From contig JALNYU010000011.1 of the NCBI GenBank assembly GCA_023229645.1, positions 70,688 to 134,687 on the forward strand: DNA of 64,000 nt, written 5' to 3'. Below, in pieces: positions 33,554 to 42,069 of this stretch. The notes beneath the pieces are model-generated. The model saw only the letters and a list, made by a program, of their open reading frames with translations. It made no database searches and was not told the origin of the DNA. The first letter of the stretch is position 1, and each line of letters opens with the position of its first letter. A program made the translations under genes and the position numbers. This stretch comes from Nevskia sp. (GTDB taxonomy: Bacteria > Pseudomonadota > Gammaproteobacteria > Nevskiales > Nevskiaceae).

Positions 33554-35914
33554 TCATTCCACAGGCGCATCAGAACCCAACCGGTACCCCATTGCCCGGT
33601 AGCCGCGCTGCCGCTTGCCCCACATCCGTAGCAACGCTGGATGGCCGGTGTCTATGAAGTCGATGATCCGCACGTCGGTCTTACTGGTATGCTCGCGATG
33701 CAGGCGCCCCGCGTACTGCTGCAGCGTACCCTTCCAGGACACAGGCATCGCCAACACCAGCGTGTCCAACGGCGGGTGATCGAAGCCCTCGCCAACCAAC
33801 TTGCCGGTCGACAGTAGAACGCGCGCCGCGTCGGGCGGCAATGTATCCAGGTCAGCGACCAGCGCCGCTCGCTGCTTCCTGGACATTCGACCGTGAAAAA
33901 CGAAAGGCACCGGTTCCAACCCATCGAGTACCGCTTTGATCGCATCGAGGTGTTCCGTGCGTTCGGTCAGCACCAGCACCTTGCGTCCCTGCCCGACAGC
34001 ATCACGCACCTCGGCGGCGATGGCTTCCGTTCTGGCCTGGTCATTGGCGAGATGCCGAAAAACGTCCTGGATGCCTGCATCGGTCGGCACGTCGATCCGG
34101 GTGAAGCGTGAACGAGGCAGAACTTCCAGATCGTGCGGGGCACCGGCTGGCTTGGCGGCCGTGTATCGGATCGGCCCGCACTGCATGAAGATAATTGGCT
34201 GCTGCCCATCACGGCGGATGGGCGTCGCCGTCAGGCCTAGCAGGTACTTGGCCTTGGTCCGTTTCAGGATCGCGTCGAACGACACAGCGCCAACGTGGTG
34301 GCATTCGTCCACGATCACCTGCCCGTAGTTTTCTACCAGAGGGTTCACCTCGCCCTGCCGGGAGACGGACTGCATTACGGCGATGTCGATCTTGTCCGTG
34401 AGCTTGGCCTTGCCACCGCCGATGGTGCCGACCACGCCCTTGCCAACGCCCAGAAAAGCCTGCAGACGTTCCTGCCATTGCTTGAGCAGTTCGGTTCGAT
34501 GCACCAGCACCAATGTGTTCACTCCCCGGCGCGCGATCATTGCGGCGGCGGTAACCGTTTTGCCAAAGGCCGTCGGAGCGCACAGCACGCCGGTGTCGTG
34601 ATGCAGCATTCCGGCAACTGCGGCCTCCTGGTCCAGACGCAAAGTGCCGACGAAGGAGACATCGATGGGTTCCCCTCCGAAGCGCTCATCGCGCAGGTCA
34701 CAGGCGATACCGTTGTCCCGCAGCAAGTCCATTGCAGCGTCGAGGCAGCCGCGAGGCAAAGCGATGTGCTGCGGGTAGTTCTCCGCATTACCGATAACGC
34801 GCGGCTTGTCCCACACCGACATCTGCATGGCCTGAGCCTTGTAGAACTCGGGGTTCTGAAAGGCCGCCAGACGGATCAGGCGGTTGGCCAGCGACTGTGG
34901 CAGTTGGGACTTCTCGAAGTAAATCAGGTTGGCCAGCGTCACGGCCAACGACTTCGGCATCTGCCCGGCCAGCTTCTTGGGTGACGTGCTCTGCCGCTTC
35001 CAGGGTGTGGCCAGGTCTTCATCGTCGATGAAGGTGACGTCTAACGGATGGACGCCACCCGTGGCCCGCAGGATGGTTGGCTCGATATCGTGTGTTGCTA
35101 TTGGCTGGATGGACGCCAAGAACCCCCACTGATCCGGATACGGGTGCAGATCAGTGTCAACGAACACGCTGCAGCCGTTTTCACGTGGCCATTTCTGCAA
35201 CGGCAAGGCGATCAGGTTGCCAAAGCCCCCTTTGGGCATCGTGTCCTGGTTCGGGAACAGCCGGTCGTAGGATTCCAGCTTTAGTTGCCGGGTGCGCGAG
35301 CAGGTATGGCTGATGATCGCTGTGCCCAAGCGCCGGGCATCGCGAGCGGCAACGCGGCTGGCGAAGAACACCCATGCGTGCGCTCCATTCCCAGACCGCG
35401 AGATTTCTAGCGCCGCCGGAACACCCAGTTCGTCGCAGGACTGTATGAAGGCTCGCGCGTCGTCGCGCCAGTCGGCCTCGTCAAAATCGACAGCCAGAAA
35501 ATAGCAGGTGCCATCCTCCAGCAGCGGATAGACGCCGACCGTGTGCTCGCCGGCCAGATGGTCGTAGATCACCGGGTCGGACAGTGGGATCAACAGGCGG
35601 CTGCTGCAATCGCCGCATTTGATGCGTGGCTTTTCGCAGACACCGGCGCGCCACTCGTTGGCACAGGCAGGCGTGTAGCCAGACTTGCCTGAGGTCTTTC
35701 CTTCCCAGCGGACCGGATAAACATCCGTGCGGCCGCGAAACAGTCGCCGGAACAGGGCTACCTTCTCAGCGGTGGACAGCCGGGAGGGATCTGTCTCGCG
35801 GGTCACAAGAACAGTTGGCTGTGGCAGTCGCCATTCGATGCCGTGGGCTTCGAGCAGTGCGATCAGGCGGACGTTTTCGGCCTGAAGTGTTGAAACAGGG
35901 GACGGGTCAGTCAT
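33554..35914 (-). CDS. AEP-TOTE-type primase fused to SF2 helicase
   Basis: 786 residues from the ATG at 35914, giving the family N-terminus VSTLQAENVRLIALLEAHGI. A zinc-finger-like set of Cys84, Cys93, Cys100 and Cys103 precedes an archaeo-eukaryotic primase domain with FLAVDFDEADW (Asp143, Asp145), SRSGNGAHAW (His179) and VDTDLHPYP. A superfamily-2 helicase follows: Walker A APTAFGKT (446-453), DECHH (536-540), LTATP (561-565), and a C-terminal RecA lobe with STGKLVGEGFDHP and QYAGRLHR. Such primase-helicases are associated with predicted conflict systems. The start overlaps the DUF6155-like gene by eight bases. No nuclease domain is seen. Confidence 0.85.
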   Translation of the reverse strand: MTDPSPVSTLQAENVRLIALLEAHGIEWRLPQPTVLVTRETDPSRLSTAEKVALFRRLFRGRTDVYPVRWEGKTSGKSGYTPACANEWRAGVCEKPRIKCGDCSSRLLIPLSDPVIYDHLAGEHTVGVYPLLEDGTCYFLAVDFDEADWRDDARAFIQSCDELGVPAALEISRSGNGAHAWVFFASRVAARDARRLGTAIISHTCSRTRQLKLESYDRLFPNQDTMPKGGFGNLIALPLQKWPRENGCSVFVDTDLHPYPDQWGFLASIQPIATHDIEPTILRATGGVHPLDVTFIDDEDLATPWKRQSTSPKKLAGQMPKSLAVTLANLIYFEKSQLPQSLANRLIRLAAFQNPEFYKAQAMQMSVWDKPRVIGNAENYPQHIALPRGCLDAAMDLLRDNGIACDLRDERFGGEPIDVSFVGTLRLDQEAAVAGMLHHDTGVLCAPTAFGKTVTAAAMIARRGVNTLVLVHRTELLKQWQERLQAFLGVGKGVVGTIGGGKAKLTDKIDIAVMQSVSRQGEVNPLVENYGQVIVDECHHVGAVSFDAILKRTKAKYLLGLTATPIRRDGQQPIIFMQCGPIRYTAAKPAGAPHDLEVLPRSRFTRIDVPTDAGIQDVFRHLANDQARTEAIAAEVRDAVGQGRKVLVLTERTEHLDAIKAVLDGLEPVPFVFHGRMSRKQRAALVADLDTLPPDAARVLLSTGKLVGEGFDHPPLDTLVLAMPVSWKGTLQQYAGRLHREHTSKTDVRIIDFIDTGHPALLRMWGKRQRGYRAMGYRLGSDAPVE

Positions 35915-36461
35915 CAACCCCATGCTCAGCCAGTAATTCATCCATGTCGTCGCCGACGCCATAACCAAAGTTGTGGCTGATGCGTCGAATATCGTCCAGA
36001 CGCTCCAAGAGGGCCGGTTGCGCCGTATTGGGCAAGGCAGTAATGACCTTCAATGCCTGCTCAAACATGCGAACCAGCGCATTAAAGTAACCCTCGTCCT
36101 GCAGGCCAATATCGTTGCTGAAACCAGCAGCCCGCTCGCAATAGAAAACCATCAGCTCCGCCAGCCCGTCAGGTTGCCTAACAGCCTTCTTGTAGTCCGC
36201 AATCGCCTTCTTGGCTTTGGCGACCGAGGTGTCCTGGTTCTTGATCACATCCGGCCACAGCCAGCGCTCGATGGTGGCCTTGTACGGTCGCAGCACATCT
36301 TCGCCGAGCGCAAAACGAGCGTGCAGGAACGCCTGGTTTTCCTTGCTCGCTGCGTACAGGTCTTGCACTAGGCCAAGCAGACCGGGGCGGTCGAAATCGG
36401 CCAACTTGGTTTTGACGTCGCTCCAGCTGGAGTTGGCTTTGGTGATTTTCTTAGTGGTCAT
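35907..36461 (-). CDS. DUF6155-like helical protein in the defence cassette
   Basis: 184 residues, mostly helical by composition, without signal or membrane segments. The stretch LADFDRPGLLGLVQDLYAAS followed by KENQAFLHARFALGED resembles DUF6155 proteins; this is from memory of the family and not certain. The acidic C-terminus (GDDMDELLAEHGVDD) overlaps the start of the primase-helicase gene by eight bases, implying translational coupling and perhaps a partner role. It follows hsdS by 49 bases. Confidence 0.6.
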   Translation of the reverse strand: MTTKKITKANSSWSDVKTKLADFDRPGLLGLVQDLYAASKENQAFLHARFALGEDVLRPYKATIERWLWPDVIKNQDTSVAKAKKAIADYKKAVRQPDGLAELMVFYCERAAGFSNDIGLQDEGYFNALVRMFEQALKVITALPNTAQPALLERLDDIRRISHNFGYGVGDDMDELLAEHGVDD

Positions 36462-36510
36462 GCGCTTCAGCCTCTGGCGCGAACGATCAAGTATCGCTTA
36501 ACAGTTGCCA

Positions 36511-37545
36511 TCAGGTATCCAGTAGTCTATTTACCTTGCCGCTTGAAACATGCTTGGCTTTCTCTCCAATGAATGCGTTCGTTTGCATCGCATAAGCAAC
36601 AAATTTCGGATTCATGGAGTGTCGAAAAGCATAGCTATCGTCATGAATCGCCACATTCTCAGTCCCGATCCACGCGACAGCCTTTCCAACGTCCTCTACC
36701 GTCTTACCAACACCCGCTATCACGATATCGTCGGGCTCTGCGTAGCGCAGTGAGCCAGCAAGATCCGCCCTTACCTGCGAAAAGGCTCTGTCTGCAAAAG
36801 AGCCGTACCGGGTGTAGATTTCGCCGTAGTGAATGACAGGGATTCCATCTTCGACGTAATCAGCCTTGGTAAAGCGCTTTCCACGAATGAACTCGCCAAT
36901 TTCACCAAGAGGCCTCCATTCCGCCTCTCCCTCTGGGAAGCTCAATAATTGATCACGATAGTGCTTGTATTGTTGTTTGCGTGCAGTCAGCTCGGCAGTC
37001 AGCTCGGCTGTAAGCTCGGCAAAGCCATCCAGAATTCGGACGATTTCGGCTTGGATTTCAAGCGATTTTTTGGGGTTGTCTGGGCAGGGGATGGGGAGCT
37101 TGTATTCGAGTATCTTTGCTTTGTCGCCGCGAGGCATTTTTGCCCCTTTGGCGTGTTGCATGTTGTACTCGAAGAAACTCTCATCGCTCAGTACTTGGTG
37201 CAAGTAGCCAAAGCTCAAGGCCTCATGGGTGGGGCGGATAACAAGCACATCGCCATTTGTGCCACCAGATTGATTGGCGAGCCAAATCTTCTTTAGATAG
37301 GGGCGAATGTTTCCGATCAATACATCGCCTGGGCGGTATTCAATCAATCGACCTTCGGTAGGGACATAAGTTGAGTTTGTTTTTCCTGCTCTGTGCTGGA
37401 GGAGGTTATCAACGCCTACATAGTTTCTTTCGTCGACCCCAGTACAGTCGATGCGCACGTCAGAGTACTTAGCGACATCCCCTAGCGCAACCCACTCCAC
37501 TGCCACCCCATCCAGCAGTCTTTCCAAAAACGTCATCTCACGCAT
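36511..37545 (-). CDS. hsdS: HsdS, type I restriction specificity subunit (3' truncated)
   Basis: 344 residues versus about 400-440 for the family. The first target-recognition domain (about 15-165) is followed by the central conserved helix DGFAELTAELTAELTARKQ with three AELT units, then QYKHYRDQLLSFPEGE. The second target-recognition domain (about 210-340) ends at HVSSGKVNRLLDT and a stop, so the usual second conserved helix needed for HsdM docking is missing. It overlaps rhuM by eight bases. HsdS chooses the DNA sequence methylated by HsdM. Truncation may leave a partial or altered specificity. Confidence 0.85.
   Translation of the reverse strand: MREMTFLERLLDGVAVEWVALGDVAKYSDVRIDCTGVDERNYVGVDNLLQHRAGKTNSTYVPTEGRLIEYRPGDVLIGNIRPYLKKIWLANQSGGTNGDVLVIRPTHEALSFGYLHQVLSDESFFEYNMQHAKGAKMPRGDKAKILEYKLPIPCPDNPKKSLEIQAEIVRILDGFAELTAELTAELTARKQQYKHYRDQLLSFPEGEAEWRPLGEIGEFIRGKRFTKADYVEDGIPVIHYGEIYTRYGSFADRAFSQVRADLAGSLRYAEPDDIVIAGVGKTVEDVGKAVAWIGTENVAIHDDSYAFRHSMNPKFVAYAMQTNAFIGEKAKHVSSGKVNRLLDT
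36983..37018 (-). repeat. Three 12-base units encoding the TAEL-type spacer repeat of HsdS
   Basis: Units at 36983-36994, 36995-37006 and 37007-37018; the first two are identical and the third differs at three positions. They encode consecutive AELT/TAEL tetrapeptides in the central helix. In EcoR124-type enzymes the copy number of this repeat sets the spacer length of the recognition sequence. Confidence 0.85.
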
Positions 37546-38587
37546 CGCGCTGCCCCTTCTTGCTACTCAGAGCGGCGGCTTTCTTGCTCTCGATTTTCTT
37601 CTGCACCTGTTTCACCGTCTCCAAAAACACCGCCTCCACGTCAGACGGCTGCTCGGCCTGCTGGGTGCGGAATTTGGCGTATTCGGCTTCGGCGTGGGCC
37701 AGGGCATCTTGGTGGCTGACCTTGCCCGCGCCTTGCAGGGTTTTGCCGCCCATGGCGGTGATCAACTGCGTCAGGTGCGCAAGCCAATCTTTCATGTGGG
37801 TGGGCTCGTGGTTCATGGCGCGGAACTCGGCTGCGTCGAAGTAGGCCGAAACCAGCGTGTTCAGGCGCTTAAGTTCGTTCGCATCCAGATAATTTTTGGC
37901 GTTGCCCACTTCCGCCTTGGTGGGCTGGGCGCCTGAGAACGACAACAAGCCCATGAAGGGCTTGCCCGCATCGGCACGCTGGGCAATCACCTCGGCCGCC
38001 GTTTGGCCGTGGGCGGCGTAGTGCAGTTTGTTTTGCACGGTCTTGAAGAACAGCACGCTGGCTTCGGCCTTGGGGTCGTAATCGACACTGGTGGCGTAGA
38101 GATCCAGCACTTGGCGGTACAGCACCTTTTCGCTGGAGCGGATGTCGCGGATGCGATCCAGCAGCTCTTTCCAGTAGGTGCCGCCGCCCAGGTTCTTCAG
38201 GCGCGCGTCGTCCATGGTGAAGCCCTTGACAAGGTACTCGCGCAGGCGCTCGGTGGCCCAGATGCGGAACTGGGTGGCGATGGCGGATTTGACGCGATAG
38301 CCCAGCGAGATGATGAGATCAAGGTTGTAGAAAGGCAGCGTCCGAGCCACTTGGCGGCTGCCCTCGGTGCGAACCTGTCGGAATTCCCGACAGGTTGCCT
38401 CCTGGCTCAATTCACCCTCGGCATAGATGTTGGCGATGTGCTCCACGACGTTGGTGCGCGAGGTCTGAAACAGGTCTGCCAGCTGCTGCTGGCTCAGCCA
38501 CACCGTGTCACCGTCGAGCCGTACATCAATCGCCAGTGCGTCGCCGCGTTGGTACAGGATGATTTCGCCGCCAGCTTGCTTATTCAT
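37538..38587 (-). CDS. rhuM: RhuM-family protein
   Basis: 349 residues from the ATG at 38587, which overlaps the hsdM stop by eight bases; an earlier start at 38653 lies within hsdM. The N-terminal part has EIILYQRGDALAIDVRLDG and a winged-helix-like VWLSQQQLADLFQTSRTNV, then LPFYNLDLIISLGYRV and FRIWATERLREYLVKGF, the family hallmark. RhuM proteins (named from Salmonella SPI-3) commonly sit between hsdM and hsdS and contain a predicted DNA-binding domain; their role in restriction systems is unproven. The C-terminus is Lys-rich. Confidence 0.88.
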   Translation of the reverse strand: MNKQAGGEIILYQRGDALAIDVRLDGDTVWLSQQQLADLFQTSRTNVVEHIANIYAEGELSQEATCREFRQVRTEGSRQVARTLPFYNLDLIISLGYRVKSAIATQFRIWATERLREYLVKGFTMDDARLKNLGGGTYWKELLDRIRDIRSSEKVLYRQVLDLYATSVDYDPKAEASVLFFKTVQNKLHYAAHGQTAAEVIAQRADAGKPFMGLLSFSGAQPTKAEVGNAKNYLDANELKRLNTLVSAYFDAAEFRAMNHEPTHMKDWLAHLTQLITAMGGKTLQGAGKVSHQDALAHAEAEYAKFRTQQAEQPSDVEAVFLETVKQVQKKIESKKAAALSSKKGQRDA

Positions 38588-40139
38588 CCTGCGCGCCTTC
38601 AATCTCGGCCACGATGGCATCGATGTCCTTGCGCAACTGGTCGATCTTGGCAACGGTGGTTTTCAGCGCGGCATTGAGCTTTGCAATGTCCACCACCTCG
38701 CGGTTGTCCTTGGCTTCGACATAGCTGCTGACCGACAGGTTGTAGTCGTTGGCGGCGACCTTCTCGAACGGAATGGACTGGGCGAAGTGATCTACGTTCG
38801 CCTTGCTGTCGAACACCGCCATGATCTGTTCGATGTGCGTGTCCAGCAGCACGTTGTTGTTGCTTGCTTTCTTGAAATAGTCCGGGCCGCTAGCGTCGAT
38901 GAACTGGATGTTGGTGTCGGTCTTGTGTTTGGACAGCACCAGAATATTCACGGCGATGGTGGTGCCGTAAAACAGGTTGGGCGCCAGCGAGATCACCGTT
39001 TCCACGTAGTTGTTGTCCACCAGGTATTGGCGGATCTTCTGCTCGGCCCCGCCTCGGTAGAAAATGCCGGGGAAGCAGACGATGGCGGCGCGCCCTTTGC
39101 TGGAGAGGTAGCTCAGCGTGTGCAGCACAAAGGCAAAGTCGGCCTTCGATTTGGGCGCGAGCACGCCGGCCGGGGCAAAGCGGTCGTCGTTGATCAGGGT
39201 GGGGTCGTCTGAACCCTTCCACTTCACCGAGTACGGCGGGTTGGAGACGATGGCATCAAACGGCTTCTCGTCGCCAAAGTGGGGCTCGATGAGGGTGTCG
39301 CCCAGCTGGATGTTGAATTTGTCGTAGTTGACGTTGTGCAGGAACATGTTCATCCGCGCCAGGTTGTAGGTGGTGTGGTTGAGTTCCTGACCGAAAAAGC
39401 CGTCTTCAATGATGTGTTCATCGAAGTGCTTCTTAGCTTGCAGCAGCAGCGAGCCGGAGCCGCAGGCCGGGTCGTAAATCTTGTTGATGCTGGTCTGCTT
39501 GTGCATGGCGAGCTGGGCGATCAGCTTGGAGACCTGCTGCGGCGTGAAGAATTCACCGCCGGACTTGCCGGCATTGGCGGCATAGTTGGATATGAGGAAT
39601 TCGTAGGCGTCACCAAACAGGTCGATGTGGCTGTCGTCAAAGTGGCCAAAGTCCAGTTCAGCCACGCCTTTGAGCACGGCGGACAGGCGGGTGTTCTTGT
39701 CTTTGACGGTGTTGCCCAGGCGGTTGCTGGTGGTGTCGAAGTCGGCAAACAGGCCACGGATGTCAGGCTCCGACGGATAGCCCAGGGCAGAGGTTTCAAT
39801 GGCCGAGAAGATGGCGGCCAGATCGGTGTTCAGGCTTTCGTTGGTGTTGGCGCTGGCAGCCACCTTGGCAAACAGTTGGCTGGGGTAGATGAAATAACCC
39901 TTGGTCTTAACAGCGTCGTCTTTGATCTCAGCGGTGATGACGCTATCGGCCAGGTTGGCATAGACCACGCTATCGTCGCCGCCTTCGACATAGCTGGCAA
40001 AGTTCTCGCTGATAAAGCGGTAAAACAGGGCGCCAAGTACATATTGCTTGAAGTCCCAGCCATCGACGGCACCACGGACATCGTTGGCGATTTGCCAAAT
40101 TCGGCGTTGCAGTTCGGCGCGTTGTTGGCTGCTGGTCAT
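38580..40139 (-). CDS. hsdM: HsdM, type I DNA adenine methyltransferase subunit
   Basis: 519 residues, full length. The N-terminal HsdM helical domain has WDFKQYVLGALFYRFISEN. The SAM-binding motif is DPACGSG (223-229), preceded by SGGEFFTPQQVSKLI, and the catalytic motif is NPPY (300-303). It methylates N6-adenine with HsdS directing specificity. Its start overlaps the upstream HTH gene by four bases (ATGA) and its end overlaps rhuM by eight. No hsdR is adjacent, so methylation may occur without a cognate type I nuclease. Confidence 0.95.
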   Translation of the reverse strand: MTSSQQRAELQRRIWQIANDVRGAVDGWDFKQYVLGALFYRFISENFASYVEGGDDSVVYANLADSVITAEIKDDAVKTKGYFIYPSQLFAKVAASANTNESLNTDLAAIFSAIETSALGYPSEPDIRGLFADFDTTSNRLGNTVKDKNTRLSAVLKGVAELDFGHFDDSHIDLFGDAYEFLISNYAANAGKSGGEFFTPQQVSKLIAQLAMHKQTSINKIYDPACGSGSLLLQAKKHFDEHIIEDGFFGQELNHTTYNLARMNMFLHNVNYDKFNIQLGDTLIEPHFGDEKPFDAIVSNPPYSVKWKGSDDPTLINDDRFAPAGVLAPKSKADFAFVLHTLSYLSSKGRAAIVCFPGIFYRGGAEQKIRQYLVDNNYVETVISLAPNLFYGTTIAVNILVLSKHKTDTNIQFIDASGPDYFKKASNNNVLLDTHIEQIMAVFDSKANVDHFAQSIPFEKVAANDYNLSVSSYVEAKDNREVVDIAKLNAALKTTVAKIDQLRKDIDAIVAEIEGAQDE

Positions 40140-40348
40140 GGCTGGTTTCCTGTTGAATCGTTCATTTTTTCTTCATCGGCGCCGCCTGCGCGCACCCATT
40201 CATCGACCTCGGAGAGTTGAAACTTCCAGAGCCGCCCGACTCGATGTGCTGGCAGGCCCTTGCGCTCGCGCCAGCGATAAACGGTGTCCTTGGCCACGCC
40301 TAGGTGCTGGGCGACATCCTCGGCGGTGACCCACGGCTCGGTGTTCAT
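40136..40348 (-). CDS. Small helix-turn-helix (excisionase/AlpA-like) DNA-binding protein
   Basis: 70 residues. A MerR-like winged helix of the excisionase type covers most of it: WVTAEDVAQHLGVAKDTVYR followed by WRERKGLPAHRVGRLWKF and EVDEWVRAGG. Proteins like this often head restriction-modification or island operons, either as regulators or as excisionase relatives. It is the first gene of the cassette and overlaps hsdM by four bases, so a regulatory role on the whole operon is plausible. Confidence 0.85.
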   Translation of the reverse strand: MNTEPWVTAEDVAQHLGVAKDTVYRWRERKGLPAHRVGRLWKFQLSEVDEWVRAGGADEEKMNDSTGNQP

Positions 40349-40968
40349 GGCATTAACGCTCGGGTTTTATGTATTAAAGTCGGTGTAGATCGTTGAAAGT
40401 CTACCAAAATGGCACTATGGCGACGATCGTCACGCCGTCGGTGCTCTCCAGATTTTGGAGGGCATAACGTTGCGGCCAGGGGTGCACGGTCTCTGGAGGC
40501 GGTTGCGCTCCATGTCACGGTGGCCGATTTCAGGGGTTTGAGCGGCGAATCGCCTGAAACCCGCACCAGCATTGAATATGCTGCCCTGGCCGATTTTCGT
40601 GCGTCCGGAGTGCAAACCTGTAAACCCGGTACGCCCCTAAGTTCGCAAGCGATGGTTGGCAGGTTGTAGAGCGGACGCGGTTCTTGCATCCGCATCGCCC
40701 GTGTCCGCACATCCTAAGGGCGGTACTGCTTACCGGCTGGTGTGTCATGGCGATAGGCGCAGGCCAGCAGGCTGCCATCAGCTGCCAGGTAATCTCATTT
40801 GCCGGTGCGCGGGCCGAAATCGCCATCGGCTTCGGTTATGCGCCTCTCAGGCGCGCAGGTAATTCGCGGCATCTGGACCAGGCTTTCAACGCCATCGATG
40901 CACAAAAGGAAGCCGGACACGCGGTCATCAAGAGCCAAAACCCTGCGTGGCGTGGGATTTCGGGCAAG
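40349..40968 (-). other. Gene-poor right flank of the island next to ssrA
   Basis: About 620 bases between the cassette and the tmRNA terminator. It contains the cassette promoter by position; an inverted pair GTAGA/TCTAC occurs at about 40383-40405. Several 80-120-codon frames exist on both strands, none with a recognisable domain. The sequence may be residue of a lost integrase or mobile segment, but no transposase or integrase motif is identified. Confidence 0.45.
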
Positions 40969-40996
40969 AAAAAGGGCCCGGAAATGATCCGAGCCC
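40969..40996 (-). terminator. Terminator of ssrA
   Basis: On the minus strand, GGGCTCGG pairs with CCGGGCCC (one U-G in RNA) around a seven-base loop and is followed by five T, eight bases after the tmRNA 3' end. Confidence 0.85.
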
Positions 40997-41003
40997 TTCA
41001 ATT

Positions 41004-41360
41004 TGGTGGAGGTGGCGGGAATCGAACCCGCGTCCAACAACTTTCCGTCGTTCGCTCTACATGCGTAGCCAGTCTTTATTTTTCATCGAAAGCTCCCGGA
41101 CGGGCACGGATCGCTTTCGCTTATTCACTTTAGGGTTTTAGCGTATTGGCCAGTGACCTGCCTTTATCGCGAGTTGATGAGAGTCGACGGCTGAGTCAGG
41201 GGCATCAACACCACCTGGTCAACCGCTCACCGGATTTAGGCGGCGAGGGCGTAGTTAGCGTCGTTCGCAACTAGCTTGTTTGCAGAAGTGTTTTACGAGG
41301 GCCTCTGCACCTCGGCATGCACGTCGGATTTCCGGTCACTGTCGAAACCAGGTCACCCCC
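41004..41360 (-). ncRNA. ssrA: tmRNA
   Basis: About 357 bases. The 5' end GGGGGTGACC pairs with the 3' tRNA-like end, whose T-arm is readable as GGGTTCGATTCCCGCC on the minus strand, ending CACCTCCACCA. The tag frame at about 41240-41273 reads ANDANYALAA followed by TAA, with a GCG resume codon. tmRNA with SmpB rescues stalled ribosomes and tags nascent proteins for degradation. smpB lies upstream on the same strand, and the accessory island begins just past the 3' end. Confidence 0.97.
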
Positions 41361-41371
41361 GTTACTCGTAG

Positions 41372-41401
41372 AGTGTAACACCGCGCGGGACTGCTCGTTT
41401 A
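41372..41401 (-). promoter_or_regulatory. Possible ssrA promoter
   Basis: On the minus strand a -10-like TACACT (41372-41377) lies 11 bases before the tmRNA 5' end. The -35 region about 18 bases further up (TAAACG) is a poor match. Confidence 0.35.
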
Positions 41402-41580
41402 CCGCGCGCTGCTACAAACGTGCGTTGATGATGTGGGTGGCGTTATGGGTTGCAAGGGCGCAGCCCGGCCTTTTTTGTACTGCCTGTGGCGACGCGAGCG
41501 CGGCGGCCGCGACGTTGTTTGTCGCAGCCGGGCGGTGAGTCGGCGCCGGGATTGGCGAGGATGATCTAGGCTCTGAAGGC

Positions 41581-42069
41581 CTAAGCCCCGTGGCGCATGG
41601 TCCGGCCTTTTTCGCGCTGCCAATCCCTATCCTTCTCGGTCGCGCGTTTATCGTGTTGCTTTTTGCCTTTGGCGAGGCCGATGTTGAGTTTGGCGCGGCC
41701 GCGGGTCCAGTGCATTTCCAGCGGCACGATGGTGTAACCGGCGCGTTCGACTTTGCCGATCAAAACATTGAGCTGGCGTCGTTGCAGCAGCAATTTGCGC
41801 GTGCGGATAGCGTCTGGCCGGACGTGCGTCGAGGCTTCTTTCATCGGGATGAAATGGGCGCCGAGCAGGAAGGCTTCGCCGTTTTTGATGATGACGTAGG
41901 CTTCGCTGATCTGGGCGCGGCCATCGCGCAGGCTTTTAACTTCCCAGCCTTCGAGCGACATGCCGGCTTCGTAGGTGTCTTCGATGAAATAGTCGAAGCG
42001 AGCCCTGCGGTTTTGCGCGATTTGGCGTGGGGCGTCGTCTTTTTTGTCTTTGGACTTCTGCTGATTCAT
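41581..42069 (-). CDS. smpB: SmpB, tmRNA-binding protein
   Basis: 162 residues. It has the full SmpB core: QNRRARFDYFIEDTYEAGMS, LEGWEVKSLRDGRAQISEAY, GAHFIPMKEAS and KLLLQRRQLNVLIGKVERAG, then the basic C-terminal tail (KGKKQHDKRATEKDRDW) that enters the ribosomal A site. It delivers tmRNA to stalled ribosomes. It lies upstream of ssrA on the same strand and divergent from rnfH. Confidence 0.96.
   Translation of the reverse strand: MNQQKSKDKKDDAPRQIAQNRRARFDYFIEDTYEAGMSLEGWEVKSLRDGRAQISEAYVIIKNGEAFLLGAHFIPMKEASTHVRPDAIRTRKLLLQRRQLNVLIGKVERAGYTIVPLEMHWTRGRAKLNIGLAKGKKQHDKRATEKDRDWQREKGRTMRHGA

Noticed and set aside
39279..40220. A 313-codon open frame antisense to hsdM
   Set aside because: hsdM motifs are intact on the minus strand; the antisense protein is Val/Gly/Ala-rich without a domain.
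40345..40826. Several 60-120-codon frames in the island right flank as genes
   Set aside because: Overlapping frames on both strands, none with a recognisable motif or start signal. Could be mobile-element debris but cannot be supported.
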